Below are positions 42,504-51,395 of a stretch of 64,000 nt of DNA, one piece after another. Each line of letters opens with the position of its first letter. Position 1 is the stretch's first letter. Origin of the DNA: CBDBZX01 sp965213645. GTDB lineage: Bacteria > Deinococcota > Deinococci > Deinococcales > Trueperaceae. Location: assembly GCA_965213645.1 (NCBI GenBank), contig CBDBZX010000004.1:372001-436000 (forward strand). The letters run 5' to 3'. The position numbers and the translations under genes are program-made. The notes under the pieces were generated by a model. It worked only from the letters and a program-made list of their open reading frames with translations, was not told where the DNA came from and made no database searches.

Positions 42504-42532
42504 CAACGTTTCCTCTGGAGACAAAAGTTAAA

Positions 42533-42622
42533 AGCAATGAGCAATGAAATCGCAGGGCTCGCCCGTAACGAGCAATGAGTGAAAACCAACAACTCATTGC
42601 TCGGTACTCGTTGCTCATTGCT
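42533..42622. repeat. Nested palindromic repeat, GAGCAATGAGT family (nuoJ-nuoK gap)
   Basis: Outer arms AGCAATGAGCAA and TTGCTCATTGCT enclose inner arms CGAGCAATGAGT and ACTCATTGCTCG. It fills the nuoJ-nuoK spacer. Confidence 0.8.
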
Positions 42623-42626
42623 ATCT

Positions 42627-43181
42627 TTACGCATTCGTCAACTCCCTCTGCTCTTCGCGCTCTGCCTGCGCATCCTCCACCTGCCGCGCCTTGCGCTCAA
42701 CTAGGCTCACCGCGCCGATGATTCCTGTTAAAAGAAGGACGCCGACGAGTTGGAAGGCTAGGACGAATTGACTGAAGAGCGCGTCGCCAACTTCGGCTGC
42801 GCCACCGCCATTCAACACCGCGCTCACCTGTTCGGCGCTCGGAAGAGGTAGAGGGTTCGCAAAAATCGTCACAACGAGTGCGCCTGCCGCACCTATACCG
42901 ACGAGGTACGCCGCCGGTTTCATCCACTTGAGGTCGTTTGCTCGCTCTTCACCCTGCACATTCAAAAGCATAATCACGAACAAGAAGAGCACCATGATCG
43001 CGCCCGCGTAGACGATAACCTGAATCGCTGCTAAAAAGTGCGCTTGCAGCGTGACGTAAGTTACAGCTAACGTCAGCAGCGTCCCGACGAGCGAGAGCGC
43101 CGCGTGGACGGGTTGCCGTAGGGTGATGACGCCCAACGCGCCGATGGTCATAATGGCGGCGAGGAGGTAGAAGGTAATCAT
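42627..43181 (-). CDS. nuoJ: NADH-quinone oxidoreductase subunit J
   Basis: The 184-residue membrane subunit has five helices; FLAAIQVIVYAGAIMVLFLFVIMLLN is the conserved third helix with its pi-bulge region. I chose the ATG at 43181 because TGGAG lies just upstream; a longer frame to 43202 starts inside a repeat. It lies between two palindromic repeats. Confidence 0.95.
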   Translation of the reverse strand: MITFYLLAAIMTIGALGVITLRQPVHAALSLVGTLLTLAVTYVTLQAHFLAAIQVIVYAGAIMVLFLFVIMLLNVQGEERANDLKWMKPAAYLVGIGAAGALVVTIFANPLPLPSAEQVSAVLNGGGAAEVGDALFSQFVLAFQLVGVLLLTGIIGAVSLVERKARQVEDAQAEREEQRELTNA

Positions 43182-43190
43182 AGAGTCTCC

Positions 43191-43250
43191 AGCAATGAGC
43201 AATGAGCAATGAGTAATGAGTAAAAACCTTTAGACTCATTGCTCATTGCT
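43191..43250. repeat. Palindromic repeat, GAGCAATGAGT family (nuoI-nuoJ gap)
   Basis: AGCAATGAGCAATGAG is paired by CTCATTGCTCATTGCT-like sequence across about 60 bases (43191-43250). It fills most of the nuoI-nuoJ spacer. Confidence 0.8.
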
Positions 43251-43269
43251 TTCAACTTGGAACTTTCCA

Positions 43270-43794
43270 CTAGTACTCCACCCCCTCGAGTTCCGGTCTC
43301 GAGCCCGCCTCAAACCCCAACCTCACCTCTTCACCCTTCTTCTCCGCCTCGCGCCGCTGCCACTTCGAGCCCTTGACGCCGACGAGCATGTCCTCTTTGC
43401 CGTAGGTGAAATCGTCGTATTTGAAGTCGGCCAACTCGAACTCGTGACCCAACACAACTGCGCCCGTCGGACACGCCTCTTCGCACATGCCACAGAAGAT
43501 ACAGCGGAGCATGTTGATTTCGTAGATGCTCGCGTAGCGTTCGCCCGGTGAGGTGGGGTTGTCGGGGTCGTTCTCCGCCGCTTCGACGTAGATGGCGTAG
43601 GCGGGGCACGCCGCCGCGCATAAGGAACAGCCGATGCACTTCTCGAGCCCATTTGGATGCCTTAGAAGGTGATGCCGCCCACGAAAGCGCGGCTGAATGG
43701 TGGCGGGTTCTTCGGGATAGCGCACGGTCACGGGCTTTTTGAACAGGTGCCCGAGCGTGACGCCCATGCCCTTTGCAATGTCTAAAACGCTCAC
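43270..43794 (-). CDS. nuoI: NADH-quinone oxidoreductase subunit I (2x 4Fe-4S)
   Basis: The 174-residue ferredoxin-like subunit carries two 4Fe-4S motifs: CIGCSLCAAACP and CIFCGMCEEACP. It passes electrons through the peripheral arm toward cluster N2. Translation starts at a GTG after GGAAGGAAG. The gene is separated from nuoH by a miniature element and a MOSC gene. Confidence 0.97.
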   Translation of the reverse strand: MSVLDIAKGMGVTLGHLFKKPVTVRYPEEPATIQPRFRGRHHLLRHPNGLEKCIGCSLCAAACPAYAIYVEAAENDPDNPTSPGERYASIYEINMLRCIFCGMCEEACPTGAVVLGHEFELADFKYDDFTYGKEDMLVGVKGSKWQRREAEKKGEEVRLGFEAGSRPELEGVEY

Positions 43795-43875
43795 TGTATC
43801 TTCCTTCCAGGTAGATTTTTCTACCGATAAGTCTTTTTAGAGAAATACACTACGCTCAAAATCTCTTCTACACTT

Positions 43876-44032
43876 TGAATGTCACCCCGAGCCCAGTCGA
43901 GGGGTCTCGCCCTGCAACCTCTGTTAGAGGAGTCAGCAAGGTCAGAGATTCTTCGACTCCACTTTGTGGAGTCTATCCTACGGCTTGCTGTAGGGCTCAG
44001 AATGACACAGCAGTTCACTGTTCACCTGATAC
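43876..44032. mobile_element. Miniature palindromic element, copy 4 (in nuo operon)
   Basis: Has the shared blocks GTCACCCCGAGCCC, GAGGGGTCTCG, GAGGAGTCAGCAAGGTCAGA, GATTCTTCGACTCC and CAGAATGACAC; the right end TTCACTGTTCACCTGATAC matches the family terminus. This end encodes the last codons and stop (44015-44017) of the MOSC gene. Confidence 0.85.
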
Positions 44033-44518
44033 TGCCATATTCATTCTGACTTCTACTAAAACTTGAATTTCGTCACCAACGTTGATGGTTCCACTCGAGA
44101 CAATCCCCGCCCGTAATCCCGCCTGATGCACCATTTGCAGTACATCTTTGTGGACAATCGTAGCAAGGTGGTTGCAGGGTTCGCAGAGGCGCGTCCCTTT
44201 TAGGGTCACGTCACCGACTTTGAAGGTCTTACCGACTAAAGCGTTGAGGCTGACTCCTTTAGTCAAGAGGTTGCGGCGAAAAGTGGAAGGGTCCAAAGTG
44301 GTTTCACCTCTTTCGTTAAAGGCTTCGACCATCTCAGATTCAATCAGCGTGACCTCGTAAGAGGGCGCTTCGACGGTTTCGGAGAATGTCCCCTCACCCT
44401 TGAAGTAGCGGTCTCCTTTCAAGCCTTGTCCCTCGACAGCCTCTACAGATTCCACCGCCTCCATCGGCGCTTCCGCCTCAGGTGCGGTGAAGATGGATAC
44501 GATTTCTGCTCTACTCAT
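44015..44518 (-). CDS. MOSC domain protein inside the nuo operon
   Basis: The 167-residue protein is a MOSC domain: EGQGLKGDRYF near the start, FRRNLLTKGVSLNALVGKTFKVGDVTLKGTRLCEPC with the conserved Cys, and GLRAGIVSSGTINVGDEI. MOSC domains handle sulfur or molybdenum-cofactor chemistry. It lies in the operon between nuoH and nuoI, on the same strand, where complex I operons normally have no gene. Its last six codons lie in the end of a miniature element. GAGAGGTT precedes the ATG. Confidence 0.88.
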   Translation of the reverse strand: MSRAEIVSIFTAPEAEAPMEAVESVEAVEGQGLKGDRYFKGEGTFSETVEAPSYEVTLIESEMVEAFNERGETTLDPSTFRRNLLTKGVSLNALVGKTFKVGDVTLKGTRLCEPCNHLATIVHKDVLQMVHQAGLRAGIVSSGTINVGDEIQVLVEVRMNMAVSGEQ

Positions 44519-44547
44519 AACCTCTCGCCTTATCCTTTCTGAGCTTT

Positions 44548-44602
44548 TAGCCGTTAGCTTTTAGCTTTCTGGTTTTAGCTAATGCCTAACAGCCAACGGC
44601 TA
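44548..44602. repeat. Hairpin repeat between nuoH and MOSC gene
   Basis: TAGCCGTT and AACGGCTA pair around TTTTAGC-rich sequence. It resembles the trxC-amn hairpin at 27515 and sequence near 53965. Confidence 0.55.
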
Positions 44603-44607
44603 ATACC

Positions 44608-45618
44608 TTATAGAACAAACGCAATCACCGCGCCCGTTACTATCGCGCTCGCTAAGGCAATCTCAAAGAGCCAAATCCAGCCGAAGCGCATCAACTGGTC
44701 GTAGCGAAAGCGCGGCAGCGTGGCGCGGAGCCAGATGAAGAGGAACATGAAAATCGCCATCTTCGCAATCAGCCAGACGAAGGGAATTGAACTAGCACCC
44801 GGAATAAAGGCGTCCAGAAAGACCGGACCGCGCCAGCCACCTAAGAAAAGCGTACTGATGAATGCCGCTGAGGTCATCATGTTGACGTACTCCGCCATCT
44901 GGAAGAGCGCCCATTTGATGGATGAGTACTCCGTCAGATAACCCGCGACAATCTCCTGCTCCGCTTCGGGCAAATCGAAGGGCGTGCGGTTGACCTCCGC
45001 GACGGCGGAGATGACGAACGTCACAAACGCGACGGGTTGTAGGAGAAGCATCAAGCGCCACCCCTCTTGATACTCCACAATCTCACGCAGGTTGAGCGTC
45101 CCCGTAATCATAATGACGCCGAGGATAGAGAGCCCTAATCCAAGTTCGTAAGAAATCATCTGCGCCGAAGAACGAAGCCCGCCTAAAAGCGAGTACTTAC
45201 TATTCGATGCCCAGCCCGCCAAGAAGATACCGTAAACCGCGACACTCGTCGCCGCGAGGATGAAGAGGAGCCCGATGTCCAAGTCCATAATCCAGGGGTT
45301 GTAGCCGAGCAGACTTCCCTCAGGTCCCGCTGGAATCGCGCCGAACGCAGTTAGAGCAAGCGTGATGCTCAAAAAGGGCGCGAGGAAGTAGACGAACTTG
45401 TCCGAGGCGGAGACGGTGATGTCCTCTTTGAACACGGACTTAATCGCGTCCGCGATGGGCTGCAACAGCCCGAACGGTCCGACGCGGTTGGGTCCGTAGC
45501 GGTGCTGCATCCGCCCTAAGAGGCGGCGCTCGACGAGCGTCATGTAAGCGAACGCGCCTAAAAGCGTGAAGCACATGACGAGCGCTTTGATAAAGGTGAT
45601 GAGTAAGGGGTCCGCCAT
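44608..45618 (-). CDS. nuoH: NADH-quinone oxidoreductase subunit H
   Basis: The 336-residue membrane subunit has eight helices and the quinone-site loops: ERRLLGRMQHRYGPNRVGPFGLLQPIADAIKS, EVNRTPFDLPEAEQEIVAGYLTEYSS and RATLPRFRYDQLMRFGW. It anchors the peripheral arm. Its start overlaps the nuoG stop by one base. Confidence 0.98.
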   Translation of the reverse strand: MADPLLITFIKALVMCFTLLGAFAYMTLVERRLLGRMQHRYGPNRVGPFGLLQPIADAIKSVFKEDITVSASDKFVYFLAPFLSITLALTAFGAIPAGPEGSLLGYNPWIMDLDIGLLFILAATSVAVYGIFLAGWASNSKYSLLGGLRSSAQMISYELGLGLSILGVIMITGTLNLREIVEYQEGWRLMLLLQPVAFVTFVISAVAEVNRTPFDLPEAEQEIVAGYLTEYSSIKWALFQMAEYVNMMTSAAFISTLFLGGWRGPVFLDAFIPGASSIPFVWLIAKMAIFMFLFIWLRATLPRFRYDQLMRFGWIWLFEIALASAIVTGAVIAFVL

Positions 45619-48050
45619 CAGTCGGCAGCCTCCGCTTGGCGCTCGCGTTGGAAGGTTGAGAGGTCGAATTGGACGAGTGTCGTAGGCTGTTCAGGCAGTA
45701 CAGGTAGGGTCATGAGTCCTTGAGGCATAGCGTCTGACACTCTAACCTGTGCGCGGCGGGTGAAGCCATTTACGGTTAAGGTGATGAGTTCACCGTTCGC
45801 TAGACCCTCTTTCTTTGCATCGTCCGTACTGATGCGTAAGGGCGCTTCCCCATACGCCGCCACTATGTGCGGGTTCCGGCTCAAACGCTCCGCTTTGACC
45901 ATGCTCGGGACAAGCAAGAGGTTGCCTTCTGCATTGACCTCTTTTCCAGCTTTCGCTTTAGGCTCACTGCGGATGATCTGACCTTCGACGGGTAATTCAT
46001 CTAAGTCGAGGTCGCGCTGCTTTCTGAGCATCCGGCGAGCACTACGCAAGCTGCGCCCATCCATCCGCGTGCCGATGGCTTCGCCCAGCGCTTTGACGAG
46101 TCCGGTGAAGTCTTCGGACTGACCGCCGTCAACGGGTGCGGGGTGGACGGAGAGGTAACGCCCCTCGAGGTTCACCACTGCCCCCTCTTTCTCGTAACCC
46201 GTCTTGGCAGGAAGAACGACATCGGCAAGTTCGGTTGTCTCAGTCGGGAAGGAATCGTGGACGACGAGCAAACTTAAACTCTTGAGCGCACTCACGACGT
46301 TTTTATCCTGCGCAGGATTCAAACCCGAGAGAAAGAGACCCTTGACCTCTCCGTTAATCATCTTCTGATAGTTCTTACCCCGTGGCAGAACTTCGAAAGC
46401 CTCCAGCCCGTAAGAGTTCGCCATCGGTCCTAGCGGCATCACTTTCGCGCCGACGGCTTCCGCTAATTTGTTCGCCGTTTCAACCGCTTCAGGTGAGGCT
46501 AGGACAAACGCACCATAAACGATGACGGGGTTCTCCGCCGCTTTGAGGTCTTCAACTAATTTGGCGAGGTGTTCCGCCTCTAAACCAAGCTCCTCCGCTC
46601 CGCTGACCTCTCCCCCATTCGCTACATCTAATAGTGAGGAAAGGAGTTTGACCTCTTGACCTGCTCTGTACTCGAGCCCTCTTCCTGCGTGCTGCATCAA
46701 ATCCGCGCGGTAGGGCGCAGCGACGGTTAGAATTCCATGCTTGCGCGGCATCCGCTCTTTAAGGCGCAAGTCGGCGATAGGAACGCCGTGCGGCATCAAC
46801 TCAGCGGGCGGCACGCCTTTGAGTGCATCTTTAATGCGGAGGTCCAAAATAGGCACCTCTTCGGTCACGTCGCCGATGACAAAGATACCGTCACTCGTGG
46901 CGACATCAGTAAAGGTTGCAGCTTCAGCCGTTGGAATCACCGAGGCGGCAGGGCGCGGAAAATGGTCTAAGTGACCCGTGCCGAGTTGCTCAGCTAGGGC
47001 TTTGGCAGCGACGGCTTCCTCGAGCGTCGCGTCTGCTTTTAACACAATCCCAACGCTGTCACCTAAAGACTCGAGCTTCCCCTTGATAAATTCGGCAGCT
47101 TCTTCCCAAGTGGCGGGCTCGAGCGTGCCATTCTTACGAATCAGAGGCGTCTTGAGTCTGTCCTCCGCGTTCGCGTACTCATGACCGAAGCGCGTGCCGT
47201 CGTCAATCCAGTCGAGGTTGATTTGCGTATTCCGAGCCGCTTTAATGCGTTCAATCCGTCCCGTACGGGCGTCGATCATCACCGCGCTACCGGAAGAATC
47301 GTCCATAGAGGTCGAGCGCGTGTGGTCGTACTCCCAGTTGCGCCCTCTAAAGCGAGAGGTCGTATCTAGGAGCGCTCCCACCGGACACATATCCGTGATA
47401 TTCCCCGTGAAGTTCGAAGGCAACCCATCCTCGACGTTGCCGATGTAAGTATGCCCACCCCGGTCGATAAAGTCTAAGACCTCATCACTCGGCACCTCTT
47501 CGAAGTAGCGCACGCACCGCTTGCAGTGAATGCAGCGCTCGCGGTCTAGCGTAATGAGTTCGCTGAGCGCGTGGTGCTTCTCCTGGTGGCGCTTGTCGAA
47601 GTCAAAGCGCGTCGTGCCGGAGCCGTACTCATAAGCGCGGTCTTGCAACTCACACGCGCCGCCCTTGTCGCAGACGGGGCAATCCAGCGGGTGATTGATG
47701 AGCGTGAACTCCATCATCCCCGACTGTGCCTGCTTGACCTCTTTGGATTGCGTGTCGATGACCATCCCCTCCATGATGGCAGTCGTGCAGGTCGCCATCA
47801 GGTTCGGGAAGAAGAACACTTTCGGCTCGCCCGTCTCCTCGTCTTTGATCCACTCGCCCGTCTCGCGGTCTTTGCGCGGCGCACCGACTTTGCCTAAGCA
47901 CATCCGGCACGCGCCGATGGGCGACATGTACTCCTGCGAGCAGAAGTAGGGCACATCGTAGCCAGCGGCGAAGACGGCGTCAATCGCTGAGGTGCCGGGC
48001 TCGAGGTCTAACTCATTTCCATTTACTTTTACTTTCACTCCGCCCACCAC
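45618..48050 (-). CDS. nuoG: NADH-quinone oxidoreductase subunit G
   Basis: The 810-residue subunit has a 2Fe-2S domain (CSQEYMSPIGACRMC and the following Cys), the His-ligated cluster HPLDCPVCDKGGACELQD, a 4Fe-4S pair (CIHCKRCVRYFEEV) and the N7-like region, followed by a molybdopterin oxidoreductase-like domain without cofactor. It resembles Thermus Nqo3 in length. It starts at a GTG and overlaps nuoF by 16 bases; GTG at 48038 is an alternative start. Confidence 0.96.
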   Translation of the reverse strand: MVGGVKVKVNGNELDLEPGTSAIDAVFAAGYDVPYFCSQEYMSPIGACRMCLGKVGAPRKDRETGEWIKDEETGEPKVFFFPNLMATCTTAIMEGMVIDTQSKEVKQAQSGMMEFTLINHPLDCPVCDKGGACELQDRAYEYGSGTTRFDFDKRHQEKHHALSELITLDRERCIHCKRCVRYFEEVPSDEVLDFIDRGGHTYIGNVEDGLPSNFTGNITDMCPVGALLDTTSRFRGRNWEYDHTRSTSMDDSSGSAVMIDARTGRIERIKAARNTQINLDWIDDGTRFGHEYANAEDRLKTPLIRKNGTLEPATWEEAAEFIKGKLESLGDSVGIVLKADATLEEAVAAKALAEQLGTGHLDHFPRPAASVIPTAEAATFTDVATSDGIFVIGDVTEEVPILDLRIKDALKGVPPAELMPHGVPIADLRLKERMPRKHGILTVAAPYRADLMQHAGRGLEYRAGQEVKLLSSLLDVANGGEVSGAEELGLEAEHLAKLVEDLKAAENPVIVYGAFVLASPEAVETANKLAEAVGAKVMPLGPMANSYGLEAFEVLPRGKNYQKMINGEVKGLFLSGLNPAQDKNVVSALKSLSLLVVHDSFPTETTELADVVLPAKTGYEKEGAVVNLEGRYLSVHPAPVDGGQSEDFTGLVKALGEAIGTRMDGRSLRSARRMLRKQRDLDLDELPVEGQIIRSEPKAKAGKEVNAEGNLLLVPSMVKAERLSRNPHIVAAYGEAPLRISTDDAKKEGLANGELITLTVNGFTRRAQVRVSDAMPQGLMTLPVLPEQPTTLVQFDLSTFQRERQAEAAD

Positions 48051-49375
48051 TCATTTCTCGGGTACATCGGCTCGCCGTTCTCAATCAAATGTACATACTC
48101 TTCGCGGAAGAGTTCGACGCTCGACTGAACCGGACCCAAGCACGCATCTGCCAAGGGACAGAACGATTTGCCCTTGATGTTGACGGACATGTTCTCGATA
48201 AGCTCGAGGTCGCCCTCTTCTCCCAGACCCTTCACCAACTTCTGATACATCTTCGTCATCCACCCGCTGATTCCCTCACGGCAGGGCGTGCACTTCCCAC
48301 ACGACTCGTGCGCGTAGAAACGCACCAAATTCCACGTCGCGTTGACGATGCACTTCTCCTTCGGGATGAGGATAACGCCGCCCGTCCCGAGCATCGAGCC
48401 TTTTTTGGTTATAGAGCCGTAGTCCATCGGCGTGTCGAGGGTGTCGTCATCGAAGCGCAACATCGGCGTGGAGGAGCCGCCGGGAATGAGCGCTTTAATG
48501 TCCTCGGTGGGACCACCCGCAAGGTCGTAAATCAGCTCACGGAAGGTCGCACCCATCGGCAACTCGTACACGCCCGGCTTCGCAACCGGACCGCTGATTT
48601 GATAGAGCTTCGTCCCCTTCGAGTCGTCCGTACCCATGTTCGAGAACCACTCCGCGCCGTTGTTGATGATGTGGACAACGCTCGTCAGAGAGGTCACGTT
48701 GTTGATACTCGTTGGGCGTCCGTACACGCCTGCTTGCGCGGGAAAAGGCGGCTTGAGACGCGGGTTCGCCCGCAAGCCCTCGAACGAGTTCATCAGCGAG
48801 GTCTCTTCGCCGCAGATGTACGCGCCCGAGCCCCGGTGCAAGATGATGTCGAAGTCGAAGCCCGAGTCGAAAATGTTCTTGCCGAGATAACCTGCCTCAC
48901 GCGCGTCGATAATCGCTTGGCGCAGTCGGTCATAGCCCTTGTAATACTCGCCGCGAATGTAGATGACGCCAATCGTTGCCTCAATCGCGTAGCAGCCGAT
49001 GAGCAACCCTTCGATAAGCTGATGCGGGTCGTCCTCACAGATGTAGCGGTCTTTGAACGAACCCGGCTCCGACTCGTCCGCGTTGCAGACCAAAAAGCGC
49101 TGCCGCTCGTCGGCGGGAGGCATAAACGACCACTTCACCCCCGTCGGGAAGCCAGCGCCACCTCTTCCACGCAAACCAGAAGACTTAACGGTGTTTACAA
49201 CCTCTTTCGGCTCCATCTCGAGCGCCTTCTTCGCCGCCTCGTAGCCGCCGTGCTCTAGGTAGTAGTCAAGCGTCCAGGCATTCTCCACACCCACGTGCTT
49301 GTACATGGTGACTTCAAAGCGCAAATCTTTGCGGCTGGTTATTGGTTTTGGTCGCTCTGCTACAGCGTCGCTCAT
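48035..49375 (-). CDS. nuoF: NADH-quinone oxidoreductase subunit F (NADH site)
   Basis: The 446-residue subunit binds FMN, NADH and one 4Fe-4S cluster: GLRGRGGAGFPTGVKWSF, CNADESEPGSFKDRYI, GAGAYICGEETSLMNSFEG-type motif (GSGAYICGEE), and ESCGKCTPCREG for the cluster. It receives electrons from NADH. AGAGGAG precedes the ATG. Confidence 0.98.
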   Translation of the reverse strand: MSDAVAERPKPITSRKDLRFEVTMYKHVGVENAWTLDYYLEHGGYEAAKKALEMEPKEVVNTVKSSGLRGRGGAGFPTGVKWSFMPPADERQRFLVCNADESEPGSFKDRYICEDDPHQLIEGLLIGCYAIEATIGVIYIRGEYYKGYDRLRQAIIDAREAGYLGKNIFDSGFDFDIILHRGSGAYICGEETSLMNSFEGLRANPRLKPPFPAQAGVYGRPTSINNVTSLTSVVHIINNGAEWFSNMGTDDSKGTKLYQISGPVAKPGVYELPMGATFRELIYDLAGGPTEDIKALIPGGSSTPMLRFDDDTLDTPMDYGSITKKGSMLGTGGVILIPKEKCIVNATWNLVRFYAHESCGKCTPCREGISGWMTKMYQKLVKGLGEEGDLELIENMSVNIKGKSFCPLADACLGPVQSSVELFREEYVHLIENGEPMYPRNEWWAE

Positions 49376-49393
49376 CTCAATCTCCTCTGGAGA

Positions 49394-49466
49394 AGCAATG
49401 AGTTGAAAGCAATGAGCAGTGAGTTTTGTCTTTTCACTTTCAACTCATTACTCATTGCTCATTGCT
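49394..49466. repeat. Palindromic repeat, GAGCAATGAGT family (nuoE-nuoF gap)
   Basis: AGCAATGAGTTGAAAGC and its complement-like GCTTTCAACTCATTGCT-type sequence (CTTTCAACTCATTACTC) surround the centre. The right end encodes the last residues SNEQ and stop of nuoE, so the repeat has become part of that gene. Confidence 0.75.
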
Positions 49467-50024
49467 CCCAATCTTTGGTTTCTCTTCTCCCACGTTGTCG
49501 CCGCCACGTTCGCGGCTCGGCTCTGGCATCTCACCGTTCCTGAAAGCGTCTAATAACTTCTGACACCCCGACTTCGTCACGCGCTCGTAATACACGTCAT
49601 TGACCTGCAACACCGGCGCAGTGCCGCACGAGCCCAAACACTCCACCTTCTGAATGCTGAACTTCCCGTCGCGGCTCGTCTCGCCGTTCACGAGCCCGGT
49701 CTCTTCCGAGATGAAGTCGTACATCTCGTCTGAGCCCGCCAGCGAACAAGAGAGCGTCGAGCAGATTTGCAAGTGATACTCGCCAATCGGGTGCTCGTGA
49801 TAGGTCGAGTAGAAGCTCATCACCCCTTTGACCTCCGTCGGGTTGAGGTCTAGGATGTGGGCGATCTCTTCGACCCTCGCCTCGCTGATGTGCTTTTCCG
49901 CCCGTTGCACCTCCCACAAGAGGGGCATGACGGCGCTCCGCTGCCCGTACTCGGGGTAGCGCCCTAAGATTTCGTTTAGGGTGTCTTGCTTGTCTGAGAA
50001 GTAAAGTTGCGTGTCTGCCATCAT
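49452..50024 (-). CDS. nuoE: NADH-quinone oxidoreductase subunit E (2Fe-2S)
   Basis: The 190-residue thioredoxin-fold subunit has the 2Fe-2S ligands CSTLSCSL and CLGSCGTAP. The helical N-terminal part (LNEILGRYPEYGQRSAVMPLLWEVQRAE) is typical. The C-terminal end (KIGSNEQ) is encoded by a palindromic repeat. Its start overlaps the preceding membrane-protein ORF by 4 bases. Confidence 0.97.
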   Translation of the reverse strand: MMADTQLYFSDKQDTLNEILGRYPEYGQRSAVMPLLWEVQRAEKHISEARVEEIAHILDLNPTEVKGVMSFYSTYHEHPIGEYHLQICSTLSCSLAGSDEMYDFISEETGLVNGETSRDGKFSIQKVECLGSCGTAPVLQVNDVYYERVTKSGCQKLLDAFRNGEMPEPSRERGGDNVGEEKPKIGSNEQ

Positions 50025-50389
50025 AAATCCTTTTTAGGTTTGCGTTGTGATTTTACGGGTGACTTTGCAGGTGATTTTGATTGTGTGTTTGCTCGAGCCT
50101 TCGTCCGCGCGTTCGCCCTAGCAAGCTCGATGCGCAGTGCAACCGCGATGCCGACGAGAAGCGTGATGCCTTTGCCGAGCCAACCGTTGATGTAGAACGA
50201 GATGTTGATGAGAATGATTGCCCAAACGAGCAAGTCCATCACGAAACGCCACTTGGCGAACCCGCCCACCTGCTTGGGGATGGGCTCGAGCTTCATCATC
50301 CTGCCCAGTAAGAGGTACAGCCCGACTAAAACTGCGCTGAGAAGCAAAACCGAGAGGATGAGCAGAAGTGGGTCGTTCCCCCCTAGCAC
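50021..50389 (-). CDS. Small membrane protein of unknown function in nuo operon
   Basis: A 122-residue protein with three predicted membrane segments (LLLILSVLLLSAVLVGLYLLL, FVMDLLVWAIILINISFYI, GITLLVGIAVALRI) and a basic tail (ARTKARANTQSKSPAKSP). I do not recognise the family. It overlaps nuoE by 4 bases, so the two are translated together. An assembly or accessory role for complex I is only a guess. Confidence 0.7.
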   Translation of the reverse strand: MLGGNDPLLLILSVLLLSAVLVGLYLLLGRMMKLEPIPKQVGGFAKWRFVMDLLVWAIILINISFYINGWLGKGITLLVGIAVALRIELARANARTKARANTQSKSPAKSPVKSQRKPKKDL

Positions 50390-50401
50390 TTAGGTCTCCC
50401 T

Positions 50402-50965
50402 TTAGTAGGTTTTGAAAAAGTCATCTGGACCTACACCCTCGTGTGACATCTCTATGGCTTGCAAGAAATTGCCATCTTCATCTAACTTTGCCAATCCCCA
50501 GTGAATATTGAGCGCTTCAAATATTTCATCTCTGTCCTCAGAATCATCGTAGTCCAATTCGTGAAGCAGACGGTCTAACGGTATCCATGAGGACTCGAGT
50601 GTCTCGGCGAATGCAAACAGCGCTTCATAAGTAGCCCAACGCTGATAGTGTTCGATAACGTAGCTTATGTCTTGCTCTGCGATACCTGCCTCAACCATTT
50701 GCTCGAGGATTCGGCGGGCATTCTCATCACCCTCACTTGTAAGCGAATAAGGCGCTCTTTCGTTCTCGTGCTTAGCCACACCCATACACGTATAGCTAAG
50801 TGCACGGTAAAAAAGCTCTCTTACAGCATCCTCTTCACCCTCGAGCAACCTCTTTGCAAAAGCCTCTGCTTGTTCTGAGGCAAGCGGTTCGTCTCCTAAA
50901 AGAACTTTGCGTTCATATAGTCTCTGAACAAACCCCTTCACTTTCGCAAGCGTGCCCTCATTCAT
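50402..50965 (-). CDS. Unknown soluble protein inserted in nuo operon
   Basis: A 187-residue acidic protein, mostly helical, with no recognised domain (e.g. RALSYTCMGVAKHENERAPYSL, DLDYDDSEDRDEIFEALNIHWGLAKLDEDG-like region). Its ATG overlaps the TAA of the preceding glycine-zipper ORF by one base. It has no known relation to complex I and probably arrived with the neighbouring small ORFs. Confidence 0.65.
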   Translation of the reverse strand: MNEGTLAKVKGFVQRLYERKVLLGDEPLASEQAEAFAKRLLEGEEDAVRELFYRALSYTCMGVAKHENERAPYSLTSEGDENARRILEQMVEAGIAEQDISYVIEHYQRWATYEALFAFAETLESSWIPLDRLLHELDYDDSEDRDEIFEALNIHWGLAKLDEDGNFLQAIEMSHEGVGPDDFFKTY

Positions 50966-51195
50966 TACTTATCCACATCCCCCAACACCGGGTCCACTTC
51001 AGTATCTGCTGCACCCGACTCATCTTTTTTCCAAAGGCTGTAAGCGTAACCAAGACTTGCACCAAACGCGATTCCCGGACCTATACCCAAAGCAAGATTA
51101 TTAAATAGGAGTCCGAAGGCTGCACCAAAGACTATCCCTAGAGCAACGCCTATACCCAGCGCTAAGTAAAGGTTGTGCTTACTGTCTTGGCTCAT
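50965..51195 (-). CDS. Glycine-zipper small membrane protein, ends with nuoD-like tail
   Basis: The 76-residue protein is mostly glycine-zipper membrane helix (LALGIGVALGIVFGAAFGLLF, LALGIGPGIAFGASLGYAY), a pattern seen in small pore- or membrane-packing proteins. Its C-terminus DPVLGDVDK is identical to the C-terminus of NuoD at 51392, and at the DNA level the shared segment carries GGGGGA plus the stop-start overlap. This suggests that the 3' end of nuoD was copied. The function is unknown. Confidence 0.7.
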   Translation of the reverse strand: MSQDSKHNLYLALGIGVALGIVFGAAFGLLFNNLALGIGPGIAFGASLGYAYSLWKKDESGAADTEVDPVLGDVDK

Positions 51196-51212
51196 TCGTC
51201 CACATCCCCTAA

Positions 51213-51395
51213 CTACGCCTCTTCGTCGTTATTCCCGTTACCAATTCGCCTATCACCTATAAGAGAACCGACGCTGACACCGAGTGCTATGCCAATGCCC
51301 ATCCAGAGCCCCATATCACCCGTTGCTGCGCCGACTCACGCACCAATACCTACGCCAAGCGCAATCCCTAAACCCATATTGCGCCCTTTCTTCAT
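51213..51395 (-). pseudogene. Second glycine-zipper ORF, with internal stop
   Basis: The ATG at 51395 overlaps the nuoD stop (ATGA). The frame reads MKKGRNMGLGIALGVGIGA, then TGA at 51336-51338, then VGAATGDMGLWMGIGIALGV and a stop at 51213-51215. A glycine codon changed to TGA would explain the break. Just after the final stop the bases again encode LGDVDE-stop, a third copy of the nuoD tail, which runs into the start of the next ORF. Confidence 0.75.

Noticed and set aside
48089..49258. 389-codon ORF on the plus strand
   Set aside because: It is antisense to nuoF, whose conserved motifs are complete; the plus-strand product has no recognisable feature.
50969..50977. DnaA box TTATCCACA
   Set aside because: A single copy inside the codons for DVDK near a stop; no cluster of boxes or AT-rich unwinding region.
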